Assembly: GCF_016908275.1 (NCBI RefSeq)
Contig: NZ_JAFBDN010000006.1
Coordinates: 30,725 to 94,724 of the forward strand
Length of the DNA: 64,000 nt
Direction: 5' to 3'
Source of the DNA: Periweissella beninensis
GTDB taxonomy: Bacteria; Bacillota; Bacilli; Lactobacillales; Lactobacillaceae
Shown here: positions 1 to 7,299 of the stretch, piece by piece
Numbering within the stretch: the first letter of the stretch is position 1
How the letters are laid out: each line of letters opens with the position of its first letter
Translations under genes and position numbers: made by a program
The notes under the pieces: generated by a model
Seen by the model: the letters and a program-made list of their open reading frames with translations, nothing else
Database searches by the model: none
What the model was told of the DNA's origin: nothing

Positions 1-244
1 GCATCGAACAAAATTGGAAAAGGCAGATACTTTTTACCTTAAGCATGCAGGAACATTGTTAGTGCCACCAACAAGTGAAGCAATGGAGCAGTTTCCCGAA
101 CTACAAAGGCATGAATTTCGAACTAGAGAAAAGTCTGATGTGGTAATTAATGGTCTTGGATGGATAACTGTACCAGCTAATGTAACTATTGCTGGATGGG
201 CACCTAAGGGTGTATCAGTGATAATTCGTACAGCAATGATTTAA
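1..244 (+). CDS. yqeH: YqeH-type ribosome-assembly GTPase, C-terminal end (partial)
   Basis: The reading frame is open from the left edge, so only about the last 80 residues are present. The GTPase core lies outside the window. The end of the frame reads GLGWITV, then WAPKGVSVIIRTAMI, which matches the conserved C-terminal domain of YqeH, a circularly permuted GTPase needed for 30S subunit assembly in Firmicutes. The next genes (yhbY, nadD, yqeK, rsfS, yqeM-like) follow in the usual yqe order, which supports the call. A TTG inside the fragment at 14 should not be taken as a start. Confidence 0.85.
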   Translation, partial: HRTKLEKADTFYLKHAGTLLVPPTSEAMEQFPELQRHEFRTREKSDVVINGLGWITVPANVTIAGWAPKGVSVIIRTAMI

Positions 245-267
245 TTATGAGAAAATAGGAAGATGAT

Positions 268-582
268 ATGACAACTTTACGTGGAAAACAAAAACGCTAT
301 TTAAGAGCACAAGCACATACTATGAATCCCATTTTTAGTGTTGGGAAAAATGGTTTATCAAAAGTATGGTTAAATCAATTGACAGATGCAATTGAAAAAC
401 GCGAGTTATTTAAAATCTCGTTACAACAGAATGCTGATGTTGATGTAGCAGAGGTAAAAGAATATATAGAAAATAATTCAGCACTTACAGTCGTTCAAAC
501 AATTGGGCACGTGTTGGTTATTTACAAACGTTCAGATAATCCGGAAAATCGTAAATTCTCACTAACAATTGATGAAATTTAA
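268..582 (+). CDS. yhbY: YhbY family RNA-binding protein
   Basis: A 104-residue protein made of a single CRM domain. It opens with LRGKQKRYLRAQAH and NPIFSVGKNGLS, typical of the YhbY family, which binds pre-50S ribosomal particles. The glycine-rich loop (VGKNG, residues about 27-31) corresponds to the conserved GxxG RNA-binding loop. The start ATG lies behind an AGGAAG ribosome binding site. It sits 23 bases after yqeH and 30 bases before nadD, in the conserved ribosome-assembly/NAD operon. Confidence 0.9.
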   Translation: MTTLRGKQKRYLRAQAHTMNPIFSVGKNGLSKVWLNQLTDAIEKRELFKISLQQNADVDVAEVKEYIENNSALTVVQTIGHVLVIYKRSDNPENRKFSLTIDEI

Positions 583-612
583 CTAAGGTAATATGAGTTG
601 AGGAAATTGGTA

Positions 613-1239
613 ATGGAAAAGGTACAAGTATTAACGGCAACAACACGCGATTTAGAAGCTACGAATATTAAAAGAATTGGTATTATGGGCGGAACATTTA
701 ATCCTATTCATAATGGCCATTTAATTATTGCTGAGCAAGTAGCTAGTCAATTAGCTTTAGATCAAGTACTTTTTCTTCCTAACAATATTCCACCGCATGT
801 TGATAAAAAAAAAGCTATTGAGGGTAACGTGCGTGCAGAAATGGTCAATTTGGCAATTGAAGATAATTCACATTTTAAATTAGAGACCATTGAGTTAGCA
901 AAGGGTGGAGTAAGTTATTCATATAATACTGTTTTAGCGCTTAAAAAAAAGTATCCAGCAACGAGCTTTTACTTTATCATTGGGGCCGATGAGGTTGAAT
1001 ATTTACCAAAATGGTACCAAATTGATGAGTTGATAAAAGAAGTTATTTTTGTGGCTGTGCGACGTCATGGTTATCAAGGAAAAACAAAATACCAAGTCAT
1101 TTGGGTTGATGCACCACTAATTGAAATATCATCAACTGACATTAGAAAACGTATTGAGCAACACACATCAATTAAATATCTTGTACCACAAAAAGTTGCC
1201 AACTTTATTGAAGACAGGAGATTATATCAAAATGATTGA
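613..1239 (+). CDS. nadD: Nicotinate-nucleotide adenylyltransferase
   Basis: NadD joins nicotinate mononucleotide to AMP from ATP, giving deamido-NAD, the penultimate step of NAD synthesis. With the ATG at 613 the protein has 208 residues. The nucleotidyltransferase signature GGTFNPIHNGH lies at about residues 26-36 and the second ATP-binding motif ISSTDIRKRI near the C terminus. I chose 613 over a TTG at 598 because a GAGG ribosome binding site (600-603) stands correctly before 613. The N terminus has about 20 residues before the catalytic domain, as in other lactobacilli. The 3' end overlaps yqeK by 8 bases. Confidence 0.92.
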   Translation: MEKVQVLTATTRDLEATNIKRIGIMGGTFNPIHNGHLIIAEQVASQLALDQVLFLPNNIPPHVDKKKAIEGNVRAEMVNLAIEDNSHFKLETIELAKGGVSYSYNTVLALKKKYPATSFYFIIGADEVEYLPKWYQIDELIKEVIFVAVRRHGYQGKTKYQVIWVDAPLIEISSTDIRKRIEQHTSIKYLVPQKVANFIEDRRLYQND

Positions 1240-1831
1240 AATTAACTATACTAATCATTATTTTAATTTAAGTCGCGAAAAATTATTAGAAGTATTAAAA
1301 AATAAGCTTTCTAATTTTAGATTCAATCATGTTTTACGTGTGGAGAAAAAAGCCTTAGAATTGGCTACTAGGTATCAATATGAAAATATAGAGCAGGTTT
1401 CGATTGCGGCGTTGGTGCATGATTACGCGAAAGAATTTGATGATGAGTTATTTATAAATAAGATTAAAGATAAAGCATTAGATCCTGATTTATTAAATTG
1501 GGGTAATATGATTTGGCATGGAGTTGTTGGCGCTGAATTTATACATGATGATCTAAAAATAACTGACGAAGATATTTTAAATGCCGTTAGACATCATACG
1601 GTTGGGGCAACATATATGACGTTATTAGATAAAATTATTTATATGGCTGATTATATTGAAGATGGTCGTGATTTCCCTGAAGTTGCTAAGGTTCGTGAAA
1701 TTACTTTTAAAAATATCGATGAGGGTGTTGCTTGGCAAACACTACATACGATAGAATATCTATTGAATAAAAAAGTTCCAATTTATCCACAAACAATAAA
1801 TACCTATAATGTATGGGTAGCTAAAAAATAA
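1232..1831 (+). CDS. yqeK: YqeK family HD-domain hydrolase
   Basis: A 199-residue HD-superfamily phosphohydrolase. Metal-binding residues visible are His33 (FNHVLRV), His63-Asp64 (LVHDYAKE), a later HGVVGAEF and RHHT, and Asp in YMADYIE. YqeK family members hydrolyse diadenosine tetraphosphate symmetrically to two ADP. The ATG at 1232 is preferred over upstream in-frame codons inside nadD because an AGGAG site lies at 1216-1220. It overlaps the end of nadD, so the two are translationally coupled. There is no terminator before rsfS. Confidence 0.9.
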   Translation: MIEINYTNHYFNLSREKLLEVLKNKLSNFRFNHVLRVEKKALELATRYQYENIEQVSIAALVHDYAKEFDDELFINKIKDKALDPDLLNWGNMIWHGVVGAEFIHDDLKITDEDILNAVRHHTVGATYMTLLDKIIYMADYIEDGRDFPEVAKVREITFKNIDEGVAWQTLHTIEYLLNKKVPIYPQTINTYNVWVAKK

Positions 1832-1899
1832 AATAGAAAATAGTTGGGATTTTGCGCTGCTGATTTAAGTATTCAAAATTACAATTAGGAGAAATAATA

Positions 1900-2259
1900 A
1901 TGGATTCACAAAAAATGTTAGAAATTGCGGTAATGGCCGCTGATTCAAAAAGAGCTGAAGATATTGTTGCTTTAGATGTACAGTCAGTATCATTGCTGGC
2001 AGATTACTTTGTTATTATGCATGCTAGTTCAAAACGACAAGTAAAAGCGATTGTTGATGAAATTGAAGATAAGTTGAATGAAAATCAGATTTTTGTTAAA
2101 CGTATTGAAGGTAAAGTCGAAGGAAGTTGGGTTTTAATGGACTTTGGTGATATTATTGTTCATATTTTTGATGAAGATAGTCGTGCCCATTATAATTTAG
2201 AAAAATTATGGGGTGATGCACCATACGTTGATTTAACAGATATTTTAGTTGAGGAATAA
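1900..2259 (+). CDS. rsfS: Ribosome silencing factor RsfS
   Basis: A 119-residue protein of the RsfS/Iojap family, which binds ribosomal protein uL14 and blocks subunit joining when nutrients are short. Family features visible are ADYFVIMHASSKRQVKAI, then VEGSWVLMDFGDIIVHIF near residues 77-94. The length is typical. A strong TAGGAG site precedes the ATG. The gene ends 2 bases before the next methyltransferase, as in the yqeL-yqeM arrangement of Bacillus. Confidence 0.93.
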   Translation: MDSQKMLEIAVMAADSKRAEDIVALDVQSVSLLADYFVIMHASSKRQVKAIVDEIEDKLNENQIFVKRIEGKVEGSWVLMDFGDIIVHIFDEDSRAHYNLEKLWGDAPYVDLTDILVEE

Positions 2260-2261
2260 AG

Positions 2262-3002
2262 ATGAGTAATTATCAAACATTTGCAAAATTATATGATGAG
2301 TTGTTTGATGAAACTATGTATGAACAATGGTATCAATATGTTAAACAAAACATCAAAAATACCAATGGGAAAATCTTAGAATTGGCTGGCGGTGCAGGGC
2401 GATTGGCTGTTTTATTAGCACAAGGAGGGTATGATATTTCGGTTTTTGATTTATCACCTGAGATGCTAACACTAGCAATGCAACATGCACAAGCAGCAAA
2501 AGTAAACCTCCCTTTAATTGAAGGCGATATGACGGAATGGTCAGATTTAACAGTTAAGTATCAGACGATTACTTGTTTTGCTGATTCATTAAACTATTTA
2601 AGAAATCAAGCGGATATTGAAGCAACATTTCAACAGGTATATGATCATCTAGTTGATAATGGCCAGTTTATGTTTGATGTCATTACACCTTATCAGGCCA
2701 ATGAAGTTTATCCCGGCTATATGTATAATTGGCATGATGATGAAACGGCCTTTATGTGGACATCATATTTTGGTCCAACGGCTGATTCAGTTGAGCATGA
2801 ATTAACTTTTTTTATTTATCAAGAAGATATTGACGGCTATCGCCAAATACAAGAGGTTCATTTAGAGCAAACCTATAATTTAGCAGTTTATAAAAAATTA
2901 CTGGCAAAAATAGGCTTTAATGATATTAAGATAACTGCTGATTTTGGTAATGCAGATATCAATGAACAAACGACACGTTGGTTCTTTGATGTTACTAAAT
3001 GA
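2262..3002 (+). CDS. Class I SAM-dependent methyltransferase, YqeM-like
   Basis: A 246-residue methyltransferase with a Rossmann fold. Motif I reads ILELAGGAGRLAVLLA (about residues 38-53), followed by an acidic strand end in ISVFDLSPEML that would bind the ribose of S-adenosylmethionine. GDMTEW and CFADSLNYL fit motifs II and III. The position directly after rsfS matches YqeM of Bacillus, whose substrate is not established, so no substrate is proposed here. It starts 2 bases after rsfS and is probably the last gene of this operon. Confidence 0.85.
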   Translation: MSNYQTFAKLYDELFDETMYEQWYQYVKQNIKNTNGKILELAGGAGRLAVLLAQGGYDISVFDLSPEMLTLAMQHAQAAKVNLPLIEGDMTEWSDLTVKYQTITCFADSLNYLRNQADIEATFQQVYDHLVDNGQFMFDVITPYQANEVYPGYMYNWHDDETAFMWTSYFGPTADSVEHELTFFIYQEDIDGYRQIQEVHLEQTYNLAVYKKLLAKIGFNDIKITADFGNADINEQTTRWFFDVTK

Positions 3003-3058
3003 TTCATAATTAAGTGTAATTTTTTAGAACCTTAATTAAATAAAGTTTTGACATTGAA

Positions 3059-3088
3059 ATGATTATCAAAATATTGATAATCATTTTT
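3059..3088 (+). terminator. Perfect 10-bp inverted repeat: terminator or operator
   Basis: ATGATTATCA and TGATAATCAT form a perfect 10-bp stem with a 6-base spacer, followed by TTTTATATATTTT. It could end transcription of the yqeH-yqeM operon. It also sits just downstream of a TTGACA hexamer (3048-3053), where the -10 region of a promoter for the exonuclease gene would lie. The repeat, with GATAATC-like halves, could therefore be a repressor site. The sequence alone does not decide. Confidence 0.5.
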
Positions 3089-3119
3089 ATATATTTTGTA
3101 TATATGTCAGGGGGAAGCA

Positions 3120-3689
3120 ATGATTAATGATTTTGTAGCACTAGACTTTGAATTTGGTGAAGTAAAAAAAGATAGAATTTCAATTGTGGAAGTTGGTATG
3201 CAAAAGGTTCAGGATCAAAAATTGACTGATAAGTTGTCAATGCTAATTAATCCAGAATCTAACATTGATAGCTATGCTTCAGATAATATTCATCATATTT
3301 ATCAAAGTGATGTCGTTGCGGCACCAAAATTTGGGGATGCTTGGGCGATCATTACAAACTTTATTGATGATAACCATGTTGTTGTGCATGATGCTAAAAA
3401 TGAAGGTAGGGCAATTTTATCAAATGCTACTTTTTATAATTTAAAGGTAGATAATTTAGTTATATACGATACTTTAAAATTAGCTAAATGTATATTGCCA
3501 CAGCATCAAAAGTATAACATTGCAGCTTTATCAAAATATTTTGATTTACCCAAATTGATTGCACATGATGCTTTAGATGATGCTCAAGAAACAGCACAGT
3601 TATTTATTAAAATGCAAAACTTAATATTTGAAAAGCAATTGCAGTATCATCAAATAATGCATAATGTAAAAATAAATGTTAATTTTTAA
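3120..3689 (+). CDS. DEDDh-type 3'-5' exonuclease (DnaQ-like)
   Basis: A 189-residue single-domain protein of the DnaQ exonuclease superfamily. Motif I is FVALDFEFG, with Asp9 and Glu11 as metal ligands. Motif III is HDALDDAQETAQ, with His149 and Asp154. In motif II, where an Asp is usual (as in HNAxFD), this protein has HDAKNEG, so Glu95 or Asp91 would have to serve. The ATG at 3120 follows an AGGGGGA site and is preferred over a TTG at 3096. It has no polymerase or helicase partner nearby, so its role (repair, RNA trimming) is open. Confidence 0.8.
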   Translation: MINDFVALDFEFGEVKKDRISIVEVGMQKVQDQKLTDKLSMLINPESNIDSYASDNIHHIYQSDVVAAPKFGDAWAIITNFIDDNHVVVHDAKNEGRAILSNATFYNLKVDNLVIYDTLKLAKCILPQHQKYNIAALSKYFDLPKLIAHDALDDAQETAQLFIKMQNLIFEKQLQYHQIMHNVKINVNF

Positions 3690-3742
3690 ACGATAAGTCT
3701 TTATATTTCTATATAAAAGTAGTAAAATAATAAATGTTTATT

Positions 3743-3826
3743 GCCTACATGGCGGAATTGGCAGACGCGCTACGTTCAGGTCGTAGTGAGAGTGATCTCG
3801 TGCAGGTTCAAGTCCTGTTGTAGGCA
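3743..3826 (+). tRNA. tRNA-Leu (anticodon CAG)
   Basis: An 84-base class II tRNA. The acceptor stem is GCCTACA with TGTAGGC, discriminator A, and CCA is not encoded. The anticodon stem CTACG/CGTAG carries the loop TTCAGGT, giving anticodon CAG, which reads CTG leucine codons. A long variable arm (GAGAGTGATCTC) and the T loop TTCAAGT are present. It stands alone between the exonuclease and the serA end. Confidence 0.95.
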
Positions 3827-3878
3827 TTAATATTTTTGATGTGCTAGGGTGTGTGATATAGTACAATGATCGCGTAAT

Positions 3879-3930
3879 AAAAAAGGGTGCAACTGGAAAT
3901 GGGTTTCATTTCTGGCTACACCTTTTTTAG
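3879..3930. terminator. Bidirectional rho-independent terminator
   Basis: Outer arms AAAAAAGGGTG and CACCTTTTTT pair with a one-base bulge. An inner stem GAAATG/CATTTC stacks on top. T runs flank both sides, so it can end the tRNA-Leu transcript on the plus strand and the serC-serA transcript on the minus strand. Confidence 0.8.
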
Positions 3931-3985
3931 TTATTCATATTCAGGCCAAAGTCACTGATACAACAAACATCTTAGCTGTAATTAA

Positions 3986-5161
3986 TTATTTAGGGTTATC
4001 TAAGAGTCGGACCCGATAAATGGCGGGAATAGCCATTAATGTAGCTAAAATCTTATCTTTCGGCAGTAATAGTGTTTTATTAATATCAATAATGGTGTAG
4101 GCAACCGCTCCCCGAGCATTATTCGCCATCCCTTCAATATTGATATTATGTTGAGCAAGATAGGTCGTAATTTGGCCGACCATATTAGGAATATTTTCGT
4201 GAATTATTGTTAGGCGATAGTCACTATTAAAAGGAACTTGCATATTGGGTAAATTTACAGAATTAATAACATTACCAGTTTCTAAAAAAGTCATTAAGGT
4301 ATGAGCTGCTTGTCGGGCGCCATTGACCTCAGCTTCTAATGTTGAACCACCTAAGTGCGGTGTAATGATTACATCATCTCTATTTAAAAGTGCCTCCTCA
4401 CCAAAATCAGTTAAATATAATTTGAGTTGTTTAGCATTTAAAGCGGTTAAAATAGCACTATTATCAACAATTCCAGCACGGGCAAAATTAAGTAAGATCG
4501 TATTGTCTTTTAAGTGAGTAAGAGCATCAGCATCAATTAAGTTTAAAGTATGTTCATTTTTAGGAACGTGAACTGTGACATAATCAGCATTTTCAAGTGC
4601 AGTTGCTAAACTATCAGCACGTTTGACATCAGTAGAAATTTGCCAAGCTGCATCAGCTGATAAGAATGGATCGTAGCCAATAACTTGCATTCCTAAACTT
4701 AGGGCAGCATTAGCAACTAAGGAGCCAACATGGCCAACCCCAATAACTGCTAAATGTTTATTAATTAATTCACTACCATTAAATTGTGTTTTGTCATTTT
4801 CGGTACGTAATGAAATATCAGCGCCACTATTATTGGCAGCATACGTAGTTGCAGTAAATAAATTACGAGAAGCAGCAATTAGCATACCAATAACTAGTTC
4901 TTTAACAGCATTCGCATTACTACCAGGAGTTGTAAAAACAGCAATACCATTATTAGTAGCGCTAGCTAAAGGAATATTATTAAAGCCTGCCCCAGCGCGA
5001 GCGATTGCTTTAAGTGATGTGGGCCATTGATGATGATGTAAATCAACGGACCGAATAATATAACCATCTGGTTGTGTATGCTCATTATTAATTTGATAAT
5101 TATGAGTAAAATCAGCCAAACCAACGGGGGCAATGGCGTTAAAAGTTTTAATGTTATACAT
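3986..5161 (-). CDS. serA: D-3-phosphoglycerate dehydrogenase
   Basis: SerA oxidises 3-phosphoglycerate to 3-phosphohydroxypyruvate with NAD, the first step of serine synthesis. The 391-residue protein is the short ACT-domain type. The NAD motif GVGHVG is at residues 141-146, the substrate-binding Arg is in NFARAGIVD, and the catalytic His is in ITPHLGGST. The C terminus from about residue 318 is an ACT domain (LTIIHENIPNMVGQI), which in this family often senses serine. It starts 12 bases after serC ends, so both are one transcript made from the attenuated promoter upstream of serC. Confidence 0.93.
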   Translation of the reverse strand: MYNIKTFNAIAPVGLADFTHNYQINNEHTQPDGYIIRSVDLHHHQWPTSLKAIARAGAGFNNIPLASATNNGIAVFTTPGSNANAVKELVIGMLIAASRNLFTATTYAANNSGADISLRTENDKTQFNGSELINKHLAVIGVGHVGSLVANAALSLGMQVIGYDPFLSADAAWQISTDVKRADSLATALENADYVTVHVPKNEHTLNLIDADALTHLKDNTILLNFARAGIVDNSAILTALNAKQLKLYLTDFGEEALLNRDDVIITPHLGGSTLEAEVNGARQAAHTLMTFLETGNVINSVNLPNMQVPFNSDYRLTIIHENIPNMVGQITTYLAQHNINIEGMANNARGAVAYTIIDINKTLLLPKDKILATLMAIPAIYRVRLLDNPK

Positions 5162-5173
5162 TTAAAAACGCTC

Positions 5174-6253
5174 CTATCTGTTATTTTCTTCAAAAGTAGT
5201 TAAAAAATCAATTAATGCTAATACACCTTCTAAAGGCATTGCATTATATAAACTAGCTCGTAATCCACCAAAACTTCGATGACCTTTTAGGTTTAAGCAA
5301 CCAGCAGCTGTTGCAGCTTGTATAACCTTTTCATCAAGACTAGAGGACCCAGTCGTAAAGGTAATATTTGTTAATGAACGGTCTTTTTTATTAATGTTAT
5401 TAGTATAAAATTTAGAATTATCGATAAATTGATATAAAAGCTGTGCTTTCTTTAGATTTTTTTCATAGATAGCTGCAACTCCCCCTTGAGCTTTAAGCCA
5501 TTTTAAAACTAAACCAACGGTGTAAATAGCAAAGACTGGTGGGGTATTAAACATCGAATTTTTCTGGGCCGTTAAATGATAATTCATGACACTGGTAATA
5601 TTAGAGTATGATACTAGGAGCCTTTTTTTAATAATTACCACACTAACACCAGCTGGTCCCAAATTTTTTTGTGCTCCAGCATATACAAGGTCAAAGTCGT
5701 TAATGTTATACGGTTCTGCTAGAAAATTTGATGACATATCGGCGACTAATGGTATTTTAAGGTTGTTAGGTATTGCATGTATGCTGAGGCCTTCAATTGT
5801 ACTATTAGTAGTTAAGTGAAGATAAGCATAATCATCTAAGGGAGTCGATATGTCTAATTTTGGAATATTTGTATAGTTTTGTTTTTGACTTGAGGCTAAA
5901 ATAGCGGTAGTAAAGCCTAGTGTCTGTGCTTCTTGAATTGCCCGCATTGACCAGTAACCTGAATCAATAAAAGCAATTTTTTTTGAATGGGTTACTAAAT
6001 TTAATGGCACGGCGGCAAATTGTGCAGTACCGCCACCTTGCATAAATAAAATTTCGTAATCAGATGAAATATTAAGTAAAGCACGTAAATCTGCTTTAGC
6101 AGTATTCAAAATATTTTCAAATAGTTTTGTACGATGAGATATTTCTAAAATACTCATACCACTATTGGCGAGAGAAGGTAATTCTGCTTGAATTTGGGTA
6201 ATAACTTCGGGCGGTAACATAGCTGGACCAGCTGAAAAATTATAAATAGGCAT
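5174..6253 (-). CDS. serC: Phosphoserine aminotransferase
   Basis: SerC transfers an amino group from glutamate to 3-phosphohydroxypyruvate, giving phosphoserine, using pyridoxal phosphate. With the ATG at 6253 the protein has 359 residues, the usual length. It begins PIYNFSAGPAMLPPEV; the cofactor lysine is Lys196 in GAQKNLGPAG, and QGGGTAQF contacts the phosphate. I chose 6253 over a TTG at 6271 because the family starts at NFSAGP and a GTGAG site lies 7 bases upstream. No serB was seen in the window. An attenuator leader precedes the gene. Confidence 0.93.
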   Translation of the reverse strand: MPIYNFSAGPAMLPPEVITQIQAELPSLANSGMSILEISHRTKLFENILNTAKADLRALLNISSDYEILFMQGGGTAQFAAVPLNLVTHSKKIAFIDSGYWSMRAIQEAQTLGFTTAILASSQKQNYTNIPKLDISTPLDDYAYLHLTTNSTIEGLSIHAIPNNLKIPLVADMSSNFLAEPYNINDFDLVYAGAQKNLGPAGVSVVIIKKRLLVSYSNITSVMNYHLTAQKNSMFNTPPVFAIYTVGLVLKWLKAQGGVAAIYEKNLKKAQLLYQFIDNSKFYTNNINKKDRSLTNITFTTGSSSLDEKVIQAATAAGCLNLKGHRSFGGLRASLYNAMPLEGVLALIDFLTTFEENNR

Positions 6254-6278
6254 AAAGAATCTCACTTTCAATAATCAA

Positions 6279-6315
6279 ATAAAAAACCCACAATTTAGAC
6301 TCAAATTGTGGGTTT
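6279..6315 (-). terminator. Attenuator terminator of the serC leader
   Basis: On the minus strand AACCCACAATTT and AAATTGTGGGTT form a perfect 12-bp stem with a 6-base loop, followed by a T run. It lies between the serine-rich leader ORF and serC, so it would stop transcription before serC. The 5' arm can pair instead with ATTGTGGG at 6350-6343, giving an antiterminator. Confidence 0.85.
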
Positions 6316-6385
6316 GTCGGTGAATTAATTAGAAGACTGTGCCCCACAATCGGTATAAACCATGTGAGAACACAACAAAGTTGAT

Positions 6386-6445
6386 CTACATGGAGTATCG
6401 TGTAGACCCAAAGGAAGAATTAAAGTGGTTATTTAAAAATGTCAT
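6386..6445 (-). CDS. Putative serine-rich leader peptide of the serC-serA operon
   Basis: A 19-codon ORF on the transcribed leader reads MTFLNNHFNSSFGSTRYSM then TAG. Serine codons are at positions 10, 11, 14 and 18. An AAGGAG site (6463-6458) lies 12 bases before the ATG, a little far but plausible. Ser14 lies in the first arm of an RNA hairpin (6406-6401 with 6390-6385), and the stop codon is in its second arm. Downstream segments can form 2:3 and antiterminator pairs, or 3:4 and terminator pairs. I infer that a ribosome stalled for charged tRNA-Ser allows serC-serA transcription. No peptide family is claimed. Confidence 0.6.
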   Translation of the reverse strand: MTFLNNHFNSSFGSTRYSM

Positions 6446-6476
6446 AATTAAATACATCTCCTTTTAATTTAATCGA

Positions 6477-6505
6477 AGTTTAACAATTTTTAGAATGAAT
6501 GTCAA
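6477..6505 (-). promoter_or_regulatory. serC-serA promoter
   Basis: On the minus strand TTGACA (6505-6500) and TAAACT (6482-6477) are separated by 17 bases. Transcription would start near 6470, only a few bases before the ribosome binding site of the leader ORF. It faces away from, and sits next to, the promoter of the histidine phosphatase gene. Confidence 0.75.
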
Positions 6506-6508
6506 TAC

Positions 6509-6538
6509 TAGACATTTTGAATTTAGATATGCGATAAT
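6509..6538 (+). promoter_or_regulatory. Promoter for the histidine phosphatase gene
   Basis: TAGACA (6509-6514) and GATAAT (6533-6538) are spaced by 18 bases and lie about 27 bases before the start codon. It is divergent from the serC promoter, whose -35 hexamer ends 4 bases away. Confidence 0.5.
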
Positions 6539-6564
6539 GACTAAAAAATATATGAGGTAATTTA

Positions 6565-7197
6565 ATGACAGATTTTTATTTAATTCGTCATGGTCAAACT
6601 GCTGCTAACGCAGCAGGGTTGAAGCAGGGAATAATCAATACCGAAATTACAAAATTAAATAAGTTGGGAATTAAGCAAGTAGAATCTTTGCAAGCTGTAT
6701 TTGATATTTCCTTTGCTAATCAAATTATTGCGAGTCCCCTAGATCGAACGCAACACACAGCTAACATCTTAAATAAAAGTGCAATGTTGCCTTTTACGAC
6801 AGACGAACGATTGTTAGAAATTTCATATGGTAGTTGGGACGGAAGGCCTAATCAGGAGCTTGAAAAGGCTTATCCTCAAGTATTTGATAGGACGTTACAT
6901 GATGTTTTGCCTACCTATGTCACTATTGCTAGTGATGGTGAAACATTTGAGATGGTAATGAAACGTATCCAAACATTATTGCTAGAATTAACTAAGAAAT
7001 ACCCAACGCAAAAAATTATTTTAGTAACACATGGCTTTACAATTAAAGCCGCAACTTTAGTTTGTTTAGCAATGACGAATAAATTGATGACGTTACCAGA
7101 ACCAAATAATGCAAGTGTTACTAAAATTAGTGTTAATCCGCAGACGAAAGAAGCCTATCTTTGGTATTACAATCAAAATGCAAATAATCAGTTTTGA
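6565..7197 (+). CDS. Histidine phosphatase family protein (phosphoglycerate mutase-like)
   Basis: A 210-residue protein with the RHG signature (FYLIRHGQTAAN, residues 4-15; His9 is the phosphorylated residue), SPLDRTQHTA for the phosphate pocket, LLEISYGSWDG with the acidic catalytic residue, and VTHGFTIKA with the second His. It belongs to the GpmB/CobC-like branch, whose members act on varied phosphate esters, so the substrate is not known. An AGGT site precedes the ATG. It is monocistronic and ends at a long palindromic terminator. Confidence 0.85.
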   Translation: MTDFYLIRHGQTAANAAGLKQGIINTEITKLNKLGIKQVESLQAVFDISFANQIIASPLDRTQHTANILNKSAMLPFTTDERLLEISYGSWDGRPNQELEKAYPQVFDRTLHDVLPTYVTIASDGETFEMVMKRIQTLLLELTKKYPTQKIILVTHGFTIKAATLVCLAMTNKLMTLPEPNNASVTKISVNPQTKEAYLWYYNQNANNQF

Positions 7198-7214
7198 TGG
7201 TTTGAGATATGGAA

Positions 7215-7270
7215 TAAGATATTAAAACAGCACCCTTAAGTTAACTTAAGGGTGCTGTTTTAATATCTTA
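7215..7270. terminator. 56-bp perfect palindrome, bidirectional terminator
   Basis: Two 28-base arms are exact reverse complements with no unpaired spacer. The centre is AAGTTAACTT. The arms carry a GC-rich block (CAGCACCC/GGGTGCTG) flanked by A and T runs, so either strand gives a stem followed by a U tract. It separates the converging phosphatase and transporter genes. Confidence 0.85.
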
Positions 7271-7299
7271 GGATCGCATTGAGTTAATAATAAATTAGG

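Noticed and set aside
6279..6470. T-box riboswitch upstream of serC
   Set aside because: Leader size and terminator would fit, but there is no TGGNACCGCG-type T-box sequence and no AGTA-type stem I signals; the serine ORF explains the layout better.
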